Positions 9,483-19,137 of a stretch of DNA of 64,000 nt are shown piece after piece. A model generated the notes under the pieces. The model was not told where the DNA came from, did not search any database, and worked only from the letters and a program-made list of their open reading frames with translations. The translations under genes were made by a program, and so were the position numbers. The DNA comes from JALYGY01 sp963800975 (GTDB lineage Bacteria; Actinomycetota; Rubrobacteria; Rubrobacterales; Rubrobacteraceae): the NCBI GenBank assembly GCA_963800975.1, contig CAWDDB010000006.1, forward strand, positions 139,179-203,178, read 5' to 3'. The stretch's first letter is position 1, and every line of letters begins with the position of its first letter.

Positions 9483-10580
9483 GTGGTGAGCTCCATGAGT
9501 GGGCGGCCGGCTGCGCGCGTCGTCGGGTGGGCGCTCATTGGAGCCGGGGCGGCTCTCGCGGGGTTGCTCGCTCAGGGCGCTGGCCTGCCGGCGGGCTGGC
9601 TGTTGGGGCCGATGATCGTCGCGATAGTCGCGGCCCTGGTTTGGCCTGGGCATCCGACGGTACCGCGCTGGGGACGGGTAGGGTCGCTGGCCGTCGTCGG
9701 GGGCTTGCTCGCCGCCACCTTCAGGCCGGCGGTCCTGCCCCTTATCGCCGACAACTGGCTGCCCGTCTGTCTCGTGGTAGCCGGCACCTTGCTGATCAGC
9801 CTCGCGGTCGGGATGCTCTTCGCCTGGATCACCGGGGTCGACCGGAGGACGGCGGTCCTGGGCACGCTCCCCGGCGCCGCGTCGAGCATGCTGGCTATGA
9901 GCGAGCCGCTCGGCGCGGATCCACGACTCGTCGCCGTTATGCAGTACACGCGAGTTGTGGTGGTCGTCTTCTCCGCCGCGCTGGTCTCCCGGTTTGGGCT
10001 CGTGCCCGGATCCGAGCCGCAAGAGATCTCCGGCCAGGGGTTGCAGCCACCCGTCTCCGGAGGTGCGGTCCTGGTTCAGGACACCTACCAGATCTACGCC
10101 CTCACGGCGCTCGTGGCGGTAATCGGAGCCTGGGCCGGGTTGCGCTTGCGGTTGCCCGCCGGGGCGCTACTTGGCCCGCTTCTCCTGGGCGTCGGCCTGG
10201 AGGAGCTCGGCTTGTTGCGTCTTGCCTGGCCACCAGGGGTACCGCAAGCGGCCTTCCTCGTCCTCGGCCTCTGGGTGGGTCTTCTTTTCGACCGGGCGTC
10301 CGTAAAGAGCACCGGACGGCTCTTACCTGTCGTGCTGGCCTTCGCCATCGGGCTGACGATCGCCTGTGCCGGTCTGGGGTGGTCCCTGGTAGCCCTGACC
10401 GACATCGATGGACTCACGGCCTACCTGGCTACGACGCCGGGAGGGATCGACTCCGTGTCGATAATGGCCCTGGGGAGCGGGGCAAACGCCCCGCTGGTCC
10501 TGGCCGTACAGATGCTGCGCCTCTTCGCCGTGCTGCTGGCCGGAACGCTTCTTGAATTTGGAATGAGGAACGCCGAATAG
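9483..10580 (+). CDS. AbrB-family integral membrane protein (AbrB/YdhM-type duplication)
   Basis: 365 residues with about ten hydrophobic helices in two similar halves. Family landmarks occur once per half: LPAGWLLGPMIVAIVAAL, then LPGAASSMLAMSEPLGADPR with QYTRVVVVV in the first, and TPGGIDSVSIMALGSGAN with QMLRLFAVLL in the second. The family is often annotated as 'AbrB regulator' or 'ammonia monooxygenase' but is a polytopic membrane protein of uncertain transport role. Start could be GTG 9483 or ATG 9495. The gene is bracketed by two copies of an IVP-related sequence, which hints at insertion or duplication. Confidence 0.8.
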   Translation: MVSSMSGRPAARVVGWALIGAGAALAGLLAQGAGLPAGWLLGPMIVAIVAALVWPGHPTVPRWGRVGSLAVVGGLLAATFRPAVLPLIADNWLPVCLVVAGTLLISLAVGMLFAWITGVDRRTAVLGTLPGAASSMLAMSEPLGADPRLVAVMQYTRVVVVVFSAALVSRFGLVPGSEPQEISGQGLQPPVSGGAVLVQDTYQIYALTALVAVIGAWAGLRLRLPAGALLGPLLLGVGLEELGLLRLAWPPGVPQAAFLVLGLWVGLLFDRASVKSTGRLLPVVLAFAIGLTIACAGLGWSLVALTDIDGLTAYLATTPGGIDSVSIMALGSGANAPLVLAVQMLRLFAVLLAGTLLEFGMRNAE

Positions 10581-10598
10581 TGAATAGAAGTGGTTGGG

Positions 10599-10951
10599 GT
10601 GGATCTGACGGCCAGGACTTTCGAGTTTGCGCGGCGGGTGGTTGGGCTTTGTCGGGTTCTGGAACAGGCGCCGGGGTAAGCCGGACACTGGCTAACCAGC
10701 TTCTGCGGTCGGGCACCTCCATTGGCGCGAACGTCGAAGAGGCTCAGGCCGCCCAGAGCCGGGCAGATTTCCTCAACAAGCTCTCCATCGCCCGTAAAGA
10801 AGCCCGCGAAACGCACTACTGGTTGCGCCTGCTCTCGACGACCGATCTAGTCAGCGCACCTCGTCTCACAGACCTGGTCGACGAAGCAGACCAACTCGTC
10901 GCCATCCTGACAACGATCACCAAGCGAACTAGACAAAACTCGAAACCATAA
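10599..10951 (+). pseudogene. Four-helix-bundle protein (23S rRNA IVP family), frameshifted
   Basis: The N-terminal part (VDLTARTFEFARRVVGLCRV, one frame) runs into TAA at 10677. The rest (SRTLANQLLRSGTSIGANVE ... ETHYWLRLL) is open in the frame one base back, with the join at the GGGG run 10673-10676. Joined, it gives a normal-length member of the family found as intervening sequences in 23S rRNA genes and in chromosomal loci. It is either a real -1 frameshift, a slippage site or a sequence error. Function of the family is not established. Confidence 0.72.
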
Positions 10952-11118
10952 ACTACGGACCACGAACACGGTAAGGACATCGGATTGGCAAGCCATTCCA
11001 AACTCCAAACTCCAAATTCATAATTCAGAAGTTGCTCCCTGACGCAACAGAGAGCGTCCTGTGGATAAGGGTTACCCATGTCGGCGCTCTTGTCTTCGTC
11101 GCGGTGTACCCTGTTCTC

Positions 11119-12336
11119 ATGACGCAAAAGGGCTCGGCCACCGACGCAGCCGATGGTGCCAAACAGCGTGATTCGTCTCGCCTTCGGGGTGTGTTGCTGG
11201 TTTCGGGGCTCGTGCTTCTGGCGGCGAACCTGCGTCCGGCGCTCACCTCCGTTGCGCCCCTGATCGGTGAGATACGAGCCGACACCGGCCTGTCCAACGG
11301 TGTTGCGGGTCTGCTCACGACGCTGCCGCTCCTTGCGTTCGGCTTGCTCTCGCCGGTCGCGCCGCGGCTGGCGCGTGCTATCGGCATGGAACGGTTGCTG
11401 CTTATCGGCCTGATCACGCTCGGTGTGGGCCTTCTGGTACGCTCCACGGGAACACTGGCGGCGCTCTTCCTTGGAACCGCGCTACTCGGGGCGGCGATCG
11501 CGGTCGGCAACGTGCTCTTGCCCGGCATCGTGAAGCGGGAGTTCCCCGGACGTGTCGGCCCCATGACCAGCGTGTACTCTACGGCCATTGGCATCAGCGC
11601 CGCGATCGCTGCCGGCATGAGCGTTCCCGTTGCGGAACTCGTCGGTTGGCGGGTTGCGCTGGCCGTGTGGGCCCTCCCCGCCTTTATCGCCGCCGTCGCG
11701 TGGATCCCCCAGCTCCGGAGCGGTCCGCCCGGGAATGACCCGGCTCAAACCTCCCGCGGGGACGGCGGGCTGTGGCGGTCACCGCTGGCCTGGCAGGTGA
11801 CGCTCTTCATGGGACTGCAGTCGCTCGCGTACTACGTGACGCTCACCTGGCTGCCCGAGATTCTGCACGACGAAGGGTTGAGCGTGGTCCGGGCGGGCTG
11901 GATGCTCGGGCTATCTCAGGTGGCGGCGATCGTGACGATGTTCCTGGCCCCCGTGCTCGCCGGCAGGAGGCCCTCCCAAAGGGGCGTCGTCGTGGCGGCC
12001 GCAGCCCTGTCCGGGGCGGGCGTCCTCGGCTTGCTGGTCGCCGGCGGCACCGCGGCCGCGCTCTGGGCCGTGCTTCTGGGGCTCGGCCAGGGGGCCTGCT
12101 TCAGCCTGGCGCTCGCATTCTTCGCGTTGCGGGCGCCAGACCACGAGCACGCGGCCGCGCTCTCGGGTATGGCCCAGTCCGTCGGTTACCTTCTGGCTGC
12201 TTTCGGGCCTGCCCTCTTCGGCGTGCTGCGCGACGCGACGAATGCGTGGACCATCCCGCTCGCCGTGCTCCTCGCGGTCGTGGCATGCGTCCTGATCTCG
12301 GGTCTCGGTGCCTCCCGCGACGCCCACGTCGCGTAG
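11119..12336 (+). CDS. MFS transporter, CynX/NimT type
   Basis: About 405 residues with twelve hydrophobic segments. The first helix carries the CynX/NimT hallmark AANLRPALTSVAPLIGEIR. Members export or import small compounds such as cyanate or nitroimidazoles; the substrate here is unknown. ATG at 11119 is chosen because it removes an atypical N-terminal extension; there is no ribosome-binding site just upstream, so a leaderless message is possible. The preceding spacer (10952-11118) holds an A/T-rich AATTC-type tract of the sort seen at 9.3, 36.4 and 37.4 kb. Confidence 0.87.
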   Translation: MTQKGSATDAADGAKQRDSSRLRGVLLVSGLVLLAANLRPALTSVAPLIGEIRADTGLSNGVAGLLTTLPLLAFGLLSPVAPRLARAIGMERLLLIGLITLGVGLLVRSTGTLAALFLGTALLGAAIAVGNVLLPGIVKREFPGRVGPMTSVYSTAIGISAAIAAGMSVPVAELVGWRVALAVWALPAFIAAVAWIPQLRSGPPGNDPAQTSRGDGGLWRSPLAWQVTLFMGLQSLAYYVTLTWLPEILHDEGLSVVRAGWMLGLSQVAAIVTMFLAPVLAGRRPSQRGVVVAAAALSGAGVLGLLVAGGTAAALWAVLLGLGQGACFSLALAFFALRAPDHEHAAALSGMAQSVGYLLAAFGPALFGVLRDATNAWTIPLAVLLAVVACVLISGLGASRDAHVA

Positions 12337-12347
12337 CGCTCGCGGGG

Positions 12348-12659
12348 TTAGGTGGTGGCCGTCGCGCCCAGTTCCTCCCTGGCCCACGCGTCCATGGCCT
12401 CGAGCAGCTGCTCGCGGGTGGCGACGATCGACAGCCGGGTGTTCTCGTCTTGCTCCTGCGTGGTCAGCCTCACGGTCGGGTGGCCGCCGACCAGAGACCC
12501 CAGGAGTCCGCCTCGCAGGCGGAACTCTGCCGAGCCCTGGGTTGGCTCGTGGCCAAGGGGCACGCTGAAGCCCCTGAGGCCGACCAGGTAGGCCTCCGCA
12601 AGCTCCAGGATTTGTTCGGGCGTAGCGTCCGTCGTGTAGGTCCGCGTGTAGTCGGCCAC
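12348..12659 (-). CDS. Small conserved protein of unknown function
   Basis: 103 residues, soluble, mixed alpha/beta, with no family I recognise. The N-terminus TRTYTTDATPEQILELAEAY resembles small START/SRPBCC-like proteins, and a central GGLLGSLVGGHP loop is followed by beta-strand-like sequence. GTG start at 12659 behind GAGGAGG (6-base spacing) supports expression. It is convergent with the CynX-type gene, 11 bases away. Confidence 0.65.
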   Translation of the reverse strand: MADYTRTYTTDATPEQILELAEAYLVGLRGFSVPLGHEPTQGSAEFRLRGGLLGSLVGGHPTVRLTTQEQDENTRLSIVATREQLLEAMDAWAREELGATATT

Positions 12660-12812
12660 GGCAGCCTCCTCTCGTCCAACATTCTAGCGAGGCGAACGCG
12701 GGCGCGAAGAGCTCGGTGGGTATGTCGCGCTCCAGGCCAGGTGTGGGTTCGCTGACTATGGTACGGTTCTCGGCGTGCTAGGGTGGCGTCTACGCTAACG
12801 GAGGGAGGATGC

Positions 12813-13862
12813 ATGGAGTATCGTCGTCTAGGACGCTCGGGTCTGTACGTATCAAGCCTGACCCTCGGCACGATGACCTTCGGTGGGCAGGGTGACTTCG
12901 GCATGGTCGGCGCCACGGACGTCGCGGGCGCGAGGAGGCAGGTCGACATGTGCCTGGACGCCGGGGTCAACCTCTTCGACACCGCCGACATCTACTCCGA
13001 CGGGGAGTCCGAGAAGATACTCGGCGAGGCGATCTCGGGCCGGCGGGACGATCTGCTCCTCGCCACGAAGGTCCGCATGCCCGCGGGGGAGGGCCCCAAC
13101 GATACCGGCCTCTCCAGGCACCACATCATCCGCGGGTGCGAGGAGAGCCTCAGGAGGCTCGGCACCGACCACATCGACCTGTACCAGGTGCACGAGTGGG
13201 ACGGCCACACCCCGCTCGAGGAGACCCTGGAGGCGCTCGACACTCTCGTAAAGAGCGGCAAAGTGCGTTACGTGGGCTCTTCCAACTACTCGGGCTGGCA
13301 GCTGATGAAGGCGCTCGGGATCTCCGAGAGGCTCGGGTTGCAGCGCTACGTGAGCCAGCAGATCCACTACACGCTGCAGGCCAGGGAGGCCGAGTACGAG
13401 CTGGTCCCGCTGGCGCTGGATCAGGGGTGCTCCATACTGGTGTGGAGCCCGATCGCCGGAGGACTCCTTTCCGGCAAGTACCGGCGCGACGTGGACGCCT
13501 CGGAGGGAAGGCACGTGGAGGGCTGGGACGAGCCGCCGGTGCGCGACCCCGACAAGCTCTACGACATCGTCGACGTGCTAGTGGAGATCGCGGACGGCCG
13601 CGGCGTGTCTGGGGCGCAGGTCGCGCTCGCGTGGCTGCTGGGACGGCCTGGCGTCGCTTCCGTGATAGTAGGCGCGAGGACCGACGAGCAGCTCGCCGAC
13701 AACCTGAAGGCCGCCGAACTGATCCTTACCGAAGAGGAGCGCCTGCGCCTGGACGAGGTGAGCGCGCCGCCCCTGATTTACCCCTTCTGGCACCAGCTCA
13801 AGACCGCCTCGGACCGCCTGGGTCCGGCCGACCTGCCGCTGCTCGGTCCGCACCTCGACTAA
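12813..13862 (+). CDS. Aldo/keto reductase
   Basis: NADP(H)-dependent (beta/alpha)8 oxidoreductase of 349 residues. The catalytic tetrad is visible: Asp and Tyr in FDTADIYSDGE, Lys in LATKVRMP, His in QVHEWDG. The C-terminal cofactor block VIVGARTDEQLADNLKAAEL is present. It is closest in style to the ion-channel-beta/YajO-like AKRs. ATG 12813 follows GGAGGGAGG; an upstream in-frame start lacks one. It is monocistronic, with a convergent EamA gene downstream. Confidence 0.9.
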   Translation: MEYRRLGRSGLYVSSLTLGTMTFGGQGDFGMVGATDVAGARRQVDMCLDAGVNLFDTADIYSDGESEKILGEAISGRRDDLLLATKVRMPAGEGPNDTGLSRHHIIRGCEESLRRLGTDHIDLYQVHEWDGHTPLEETLEALDTLVKSGKVRYVGSSNYSGWQLMKALGISERLGLQRYVSQQIHYTLQAREAEYELVPLALDQGCSILVWSPIAGGLLSGKYRRDVDASEGRHVEGWDEPPVRDPDKLYDIVDVLVEIADGRGVSGAQVALAWLLGRPGVASVIVGARTDEQLADNLKAAELILTEEERLRLDEVSAPPLIYPFWHQLKTASDRLGPADLPLLGPHLD

Positions 13863-13880
13863 ACCCCACCGGTTTCGCGA

Positions 13881-14831
13881 CTACTGACGTCGGGCGAGGT
13901 ACACGCCGCCGAGCAGGATCGCCGCGCCTATAAACTTGTCGATCCCGAAAGCTTCGCCGAAGAGCAAGACGCCGGCGACGACGCCGACAAGCGTGATCAC
14001 GTACTGGTATACGAGCATGCGGTTCGCCCCGATGCGCGAGATCCCCCGTTGCCAGAACGTGAAGCCGAAGGCCGCGACCACGAGCGTCGAGTAGGCGAAG
14101 GCTCCCCATCCCCCCGCGCTCACGGCATCCCAGTGAACCGCCGGCAGCTGCACGGACGCGAAGGGCAGGACCGCAAGCCCCCCGAACAGCATCGAGTAGG
14201 CGGCGACCTCGAGCGGCGAGTAGCGCCTGAGCAACGGCAGCGAGAGCACGGCGTAGGATCCCCAGGCGGCGGCCGCTCCCAGCACGAGCAGATCCCCCGT
14301 CAGGCTCGCCCCGCTCTCTCCCAATCCGCGGTAGACGATCACGGCCACGCCGAGCAGCGCAAGACCCACCCCAACGATGCCCTTCCAGTTGGGGCGTTCC
14401 CAACCGAGCACGAAGGCCAGGAGCATCCCCCACAGCGGAGCCGTGGCGACGACGAGGGCGCTGTTGGAGGCCGTGGTGATGCTGACGCCGTGGGTGAAGA
14501 GCACATTGTTCATGGCGATGCCTACCAGCCCGAGGCCGGCCATGGGAAGGAGATCCTTCGCCCCGAGCTTGCTTCCTCGGCCGAAGAGGCGCAGGACCAC
14601 CCAAAGCACGACACCTGCCAGCACGAACCGCACGCTTACGAAGGGCAGCGGCGGTATGAAGCCGACTGCGTACTTCACCGCCGCCGGGTTGCTGCCGAGG
14701 ATGACCGCCGTCAGGATGAGCGACGCCTCGAAGAGCGGCGAGGTCTTTCTGCCACCGCTCGCGGTGGCCGCCTCCGCTCCCTCATCGTTGCCAGGGGCGC
14801 CCCTGGCCTCGCGTTCTCGTTTAGTCAGCAA
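13881..14831 (-). CDS. EamA/DMT-superfamily transporter
   Basis: 316 residues, ten hydrophobic helices in two EamA repeats. Repeat 1 has the AVKYAVGFIPPLPFVSVRF motif and repeat 2 WGSYAVLSLPLLRRYSPLEV. These are mostly metabolite exporters. TTG at 14831 with GGGAAGG five bases upstream is the best start; a hydrophilic 30-residue N-terminus precedes the first helix. Substrate unknown. Confidence 0.87.
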   Translation of the reverse strand: MLTKREREARGAPGNDEGAEAATASGGRKTSPLFEASLILTAVILGSNPAAVKYAVGFIPPLPFVSVRFVLAGVVLWVVLRLFGRGSKLGAKDLLPMAGLGLVGIAMNNVLFTHGVSITTASNSALVVATAPLWGMLLAFVLGWERPNWKGIVGVGLALLGVAVIVYRGLGESGASLTGDLLVLGAAAAWGSYAVLSLPLLRRYSPLEVAAYSMLFGGLAVLPFASVQLPAVHWDAVSAGGWGAFAYSTLVVAAFGFTFWQRGISRIGANRMLVYQYVITLVGVVAGVLLFGEAFGIDKFIGAAILLGGVYLARRQ

Positions 14832-15034
14832 TTAAACCTTCCCGCACGGTACTCGACCGGCAGGCTCCATGATTCAAAACATTTGCACACAGAACGTAAC
14901 ACCATTCCGCGATCGAACAAGGAAGCCTGGTGAAACCTCTAACGCCACAAGCCCTTCTGGACAACCGCCAAAGACAAACAGCCAGCAACCCGATAGCTCA
15001 GGGCGACGCGGGCGAAGCCGGGCGCAGCGTGCTG

Positions 15035-16003
15035 CTACTCCGGCAGCGCCGAGAGGACGCCGGCCATCCTGTACATCTGCGGGTCCAGGGGGCGCATGCG
15101 GCCCACGATCTCCTTCAGAGGCAGCCTGCCCATAAGCTCGCCCGTCAGCGCGACCATGACCCCCGACTCGCCCTCCGCCAGGGCCTCCGCGGCGGCGGTG
15201 CCGAACCTGGAGCCGAGTATCCGGTCGAAAGCCGTAGGATCCCCACCCCTCTGGGCGTGGCCCACCACGGTCAGGCGCGACTCGTAGGTGCCGGTCGAGT
15301 TGACGTACTCGTGGAACTCGGCGGCCGGGAGCTTCGCCCCTTCCGCCGCCACGACCATAAAGTGGGACTTGCCCTGTTCGTAGGCCTTCTTGATAAACCC
15401 GATCAGGTCCTCCGGGTCGGGCTCGAACTCGGGCACGAGCACCGCCTCGGCCCCGCCCGCGATCGCGCTGGTCAGGGCCAGGTAGCCGCAGTTTCTGCCC
15501 ATCACCTCGACGACGTGCGCGCGGTTGTGGGAGCTCGCCGTGTCCTTGATACGGTCTATGGTCTCGAGGGCGGTGTTGAGCGCCGTGTCGACCCCGAGGG
15601 CTATCTCCGTGCCCCAGACGTCGTTGTCTATGGTGGCCGGTATCCCCACAACCCGAATGCCAAGCTCGCTGAGCTTCAGGGCGCCGGTGAGGCTCCCTTC
15701 CCCGCCGATGACCACGAGCCCCTCCACCCCTGCCTCCCTGAGGTTGCGCGCCGCCCGTTCCTGTCCCTCGGGGCTCTCGAATTCCCCGGAGCGCTGAGTG
15801 CCTAGCACCGTTCCGCCCCTGCCGATGATGCCCCCGAGCTTGCGGCGGTCGATAGGCGAGATCCTGCCCTCCAGCAGCCCCTTGTAGCCGCTCTCCACCT
15901 TTACGGGTTGCCAGCCCATCGAGAAGGCCGTCCGGGCCACCGCCCGAACGGCGGCGTTCATCCCCGGAGCGTCGCCCCCGCTTGTCAGAACCGCTACCTT
16001 CAC
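15035..16003 (-). CDS. pfkA: 6-phosphofructokinase
   Basis: Group A phosphofructokinase, 322 residues, phosphorylating fructose 6-phosphate in glycolysis. Seen: the ATP loop TSGGDAPGMNAAVR at the N-terminus, GGEGSLTGA (Gly after the acidic residue, as in ATP- rather than PPi-dependent enzymes), PATIDND with the catalytic Asp, VEVMGRNCGYLA, and GHAQRGGDPTAFDR. The residue before TIDND is Ala where ATP enzymes usually have Gly and PPi enzymes Lys, so donor specificity deserves testing. GTG 16003 behind GGAGG is the start. No glycolytic neighbours. Confidence 0.93.
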   Translation of the reverse strand: MKVAVLTSGGDAPGMNAAVRAVARTAFSMGWQPVKVESGYKGLLEGRISPIDRRKLGGIIGRGGTVLGTQRSGEFESPEGQERAARNLREAGVEGLVVIGGEGSLTGALKLSELGIRVVGIPATIDNDVWGTEIALGVDTALNTALETIDRIKDTASSHNRAHVVEVMGRNCGYLALTSAIAGGAEAVLVPEFEPDPEDLIGFIKKAYEQGKSHFMVVAAEGAKLPAAEFHEYVNSTGTYESRLTVVGHAQRGGDPTAFDRILGSRFGTAAAEALAEGESGVMVALTGELMGRLPLKEIVGRMRPLDPQMYRMAGVLSALPE

Positions 16004-16178
16004 GCCGAACCTCCTCTCTTGTGAGGTCCCAAGGGTACACAGCCGCGCGCGGAGATGCTCGCCGGGCGAGCCCACCAGCGATGATCCTTCAGCCAGGCCC
16101 CGCTCGATCCGTGGGTTTGCTTCGCTCCAGGGGCGGGTACGCCGGGTTGGGACGGAGAGTTGCGAGGGAGGACGAGGG

Positions 16179-16862
16179 ATGGACTTAGGCGAACGGGAGA
16201 CCGGGACGCGGGATGAGCATTTCAACCTGATCAGCGTCCTCTACCACGCCCTGCACGGCGCCGAGAACTGCGACCGCTACGCCGCGGAGGCGGAGGTCTC
16301 AGGCGACGAGTCCCTCGCCGCCTTCTTCGGGGAGGCCCGGGACGCGCAGGCCGAGCTTGCCGAGCGCGCCAAGGTGATGCTCGGGATCGGAGCGATCCCC
16401 AGGATGGCGGACGAGGTCGAGCCCGGCTTGGACGTCGGGCCGGAGACGATCCCGGGCGGCACGCTGCCTGTTGCGGAGGTGCCGCCCGACGTGCCCGAGG
16501 AGATTCCGGAGCCTGTGGTGGTGCGCGTCCCGCCCGAGGACTTCGGCACCACGATACGCGCCCTCGAGGGTGGTCTAGAAGAGCTCCCAGAGGCCGAAGC
16601 GCTCGACGAGATAGACGGCTGGCGGCTCTGGCTCGAGGGGTCGGGCGACCCCGAGCTCGAGCCCATCGCCGGTGACCTGCTGAGGCTCGGAGACATGCTC
16701 AGGTCCGGCGGAGCTAGCCGAACCGAGATCGGGAGCGTACTGGGCTCGCTCGGCGAGCGAGTGCGGGGGCTCGCCGAGAGCGAGGTCGGGGCTCCGGTCG
16801 CAGACGAGCTGCGTATCCTGGGCGGCCTGCTCAACACCGCGGCCCGGGATCTGACAGGATAG
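16179..16862 (+). CDS. Ferritin-like N-terminal domain protein
   Basis: 227 acidic residues. The N-terminal 60 or so (HFNLISVLYHALHGAENCDR ... FFGEARDAQAELAERAK) look like a pair of ferritin-like helices of the type found in several uncharacterised bacterial proteins. A Pro/Glu-rich linker (PEEIPEPVVVRVPPE) leads to a helical C-terminal half. ATG 16179 has GAGGGAGGA upstream. It is followed 27 bases later by a DnaJ-domain gene, so co-transcription is likely. Function unknown; a stress or metal-handling role is only a guess. Confidence 0.7.
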   Translation: MDLGERETGTRDEHFNLISVLYHALHGAENCDRYAAEAEVSGDESLAAFFGEARDAQAELAERAKVMLGIGAIPRMADEVEPGLDVGPETIPGGTLPVAEVPPDVPEEIPEPVVVRVPPEDFGTTIRALEGGLEELPEAEALDEIDGWRLWLEGSGDPELEPIAGDLLRLGDMLRSGGASRTEIGSVLGSLGERVRGLAESEVGAPVADELRILGGLLNTAARDLTG

Positions 16863-16889
16863 CCGAGAACGCGGAGAGGGCAGGGAGCG

Positions 16890-17462
16890 TTGCCGGAGAC
16901 GGACCCTTACCAGGTGCTCGGCATCGGCAGGGGAGCTTCGGGGGACGAGATCCGTAGAGCCTACCGCGGGCTGGCGAGGAAGCATCACCCCGACGCCAAC
17001 CCCGACGACCCCGGATCCGAGGGGCGCTTCAAGAGGATCCAGCAGGCCTACGAAGTTCTCTCCGAACCCGCCAGACGACGAGAGTACGATCGGGGGACCA
17101 GGCCCACGGGTAAAAGGGGTTCGCGCGGGAGCGGGAAAGCCGTCCGCGTCGACAACCTCTCCTACCGGCGCACGGACGAACAGGGGGAGGTCGGACGGGA
17201 GCTTCGGGCCGACGACCTGGCGCGCTTCGCCAGGATCCTGGGCATCCCCCTCGACCGCATCCTGAAGCTAATCGGCGAGAACGCGACCGTCGAGGGCAAC
17301 GTCAGCTTTGGCGGGCGACGTCCGGGGGCTGCTGCCGGGGGGCGCTGGCGACCGCCCGGGGGTGCGCGTCCTGGTCGCGACGACGAGAAGCCGCCCATCC
17401 CGGACAAGCCTCCTGTGCCTCCGAAACCGCCGAGGACGGGCGAGGCCGAAGTGAACTCGTAG
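16890..17462 (+). CDS. J-domain (DnaJ-like) protein
   Basis: 190 residues. The J domain occupies about residues 5-70 with the HPD tripeptide (ARKHHPDANPDD) and the helix IV end ARRREYDRGTRP. No Gly/Phe or zinc-finger region follows, so it is a type III J-protein, a co-chaperone recruiting DnaK to a specific client. The C-terminus is a Pro-rich tail (KPPIPDKPPVPPKPP). The TTG start at 16890 follows CAGGGAG. It pairs with the ferritin-like gene. Confidence 0.85.
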   Translation: MPETDPYQVLGIGRGASGDEIRRAYRGLARKHHPDANPDDPGSEGRFKRIQQAYEVLSEPARRREYDRGTRPTGKRGSRGSGKAVRVDNLSYRRTDEQGEVGRELRADDLARFARILGIPLDRILKLIGENATVEGNVSFGGRRPGAAAGGRWRPPGGARPGRDDEKPPIPDKPPVPPKPPRTGEAEVNS

Positions 17463-17579
17463 ATCCAAGACCCGCCGCGGGGCGCGCCACGTTGCCCCTT
17501 GCGGGTGGCACCGGTATAGTCGAACGCGCGTGTGAGATACCCGGCGCGCCTTCGAGCGCCGGGCGGGAGGAGGAACACG

Positions 17580-19137
17580 ATGGCTCAGGCGACGGGCACC
17601 CAGGCCGGTGAGTCTCGCTGGTGGGACAGGGCTCTAGGAGCCTTGCAGAGCATCGGGCGCTCGCTGATGCTGCCCATAGCGGTGCTGCCTGCTGCGGCGC
17701 TGCTCTTGAGGCTGGGACAGCCCGACCTTCTGGACATACCGTGGCTGGCGGCGGCCGGGCAGGCCATCTTCGACAACCTGCCCGTGCTGTTCGCGATCGG
17801 CATCGCGGTGGGGCTGACGGGCGGGGCGGGGGCCGCGGGGCTCGCCGGTCTCGTGGGGTACTTCGTCTTCGCCGGGGTCTTCAACTCCGTGGCGCCCCAG
17901 CTCGCCGAGGAAGGAGACCGACCCCGTCTACTACATGGGGGTGCTCTCGGGGATCATCACCGGGCTCCTGGCCGCCGGGATGTACAGGCGGTTCTCGGAC
18001 ATCCGGCTGCCCGACTACCTGGCGTTCTTCGGGGGCAGGCGGTTCGTGCCGATAATAACGGCGGTCGCGGCGCTCGCGCTCGGGATCGTGTTCGGCCTGA
18101 TCTGGCCCCCCATCGGAGCCGGGATCAACGCCGTCGGCGAGGCCATAGTCGGACTCGGCGCCCTCGGGACCGGGCTCTACGGGTTCGTCAACCGCATGCT
18201 CATCCCCGTGGGGCTGCACCACGTCATCAACACCTACGTCTGGTTCCAGCTCGGCACCTACGAGGGGCCCGACGGCCCGGTGAACGGTGAGATCACGCGC
18301 TACTTCGCGGGAGATCCCACCGCCGGGTACTTCCTCTCCGGCTTCTTCCCGATCATGATGTTCGGCCTCCCGGCGGCTTGCCTGGCCATGATCCGGCACG
18401 CCAGGGTCCCGAAGGTGGCAGCGGGCATCTTGCTCTCCGCCGCCTTCGCCTCGTTCCTGACCGGCATCACCGAGCCGATCGAGTTCGCCTTCCTCTTCGT
18501 CGCCCCGCTCCTGTTCCTGGTCCACGCCATCCTTACCGGGACGGCGCTGGCGGTCTGCACGCTGCTCGGCATCAAGATAGGCTTCGGCTTCTCGGCCGGC
18601 CTGATAGACTACGTCCTGAACTTCAGCAAGGAGAACACCACGAGGCCCCTGCTGCTGCTCGGCGTCGGGCTGGTCTACTTCGTCATCTACTACTCTCGTC
18701 TTCAGCTTCTTCATAAAGCGCTTCGACCTGGCGACCCCGGGCCGCGGCGAGGCCTCCACGGGGATGTCCTCGGACTGGATCCTGCCCGAAAGCCAGCGCG
18801 GACCCGCGCCCGGCAGCGAGGCGGACTGGCGAAGCGGAGGCCACGGGCGAGACAGGAGAACGCGCCTGCCGCCACGGCGGAGCGCGACCGCGACGACGTG
18901 CTGGCGGAGAACGTGCTCGAGGCGCTCGGGGGAAGGGAGAACGTCGAGAGCGTCGAGGGGTGCATCACGCGTCTCAGGCTCTTCGTCGAGGACCCGGAGC
19001 GCATCGACGACGACCGGCTGAAGCAGCTCGGCGCCTCCGGCGTGGTCAAGCGTGGCAAGGTGGCCCAGGTGGTCATGGGCACCCAGTCCGACCGCATCGC
19101 CGCGCGCATGGAGCGCATCATGAAGGGGGAGGAATAG
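17580..19137 (+). pseudogene. nagE-like: PTS N-acetylglucosamine/glucose-type EIICB, frameshifted
   Basis: PTS permease plus phosphocysteine domain. EIIC matches NagE: PIAVLPAAALLLRLGQPDLL, SDIRLPDYLAFFGGRRFVPI, GLHHVINTYVWFQLG, GFFPIMMFGLPAACLAMI. EIIB has the active Cys in SVEGCITRLRLFVED. The frame is broken near 17911-17915 and near 18697, and twice more in the linker 18800-18890. Each break is consistent with one extra base. Restored, it reads YYSVFSFFIKRFDLATPGR, as the family does. ATG 17580 follows GGAGGAGG. No internal stops were accumulated, so this may be sequence error rather than decay. The partner EIIA follows. Confidence 0.82.

Noticed and set aside
10673..10676. Programmed -1 frameshifting at GGGG in the IVP gene
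   Set aside because: No slippery heptamer or downstream pseudoknot could be identified; mutation or sequence error is simpler.
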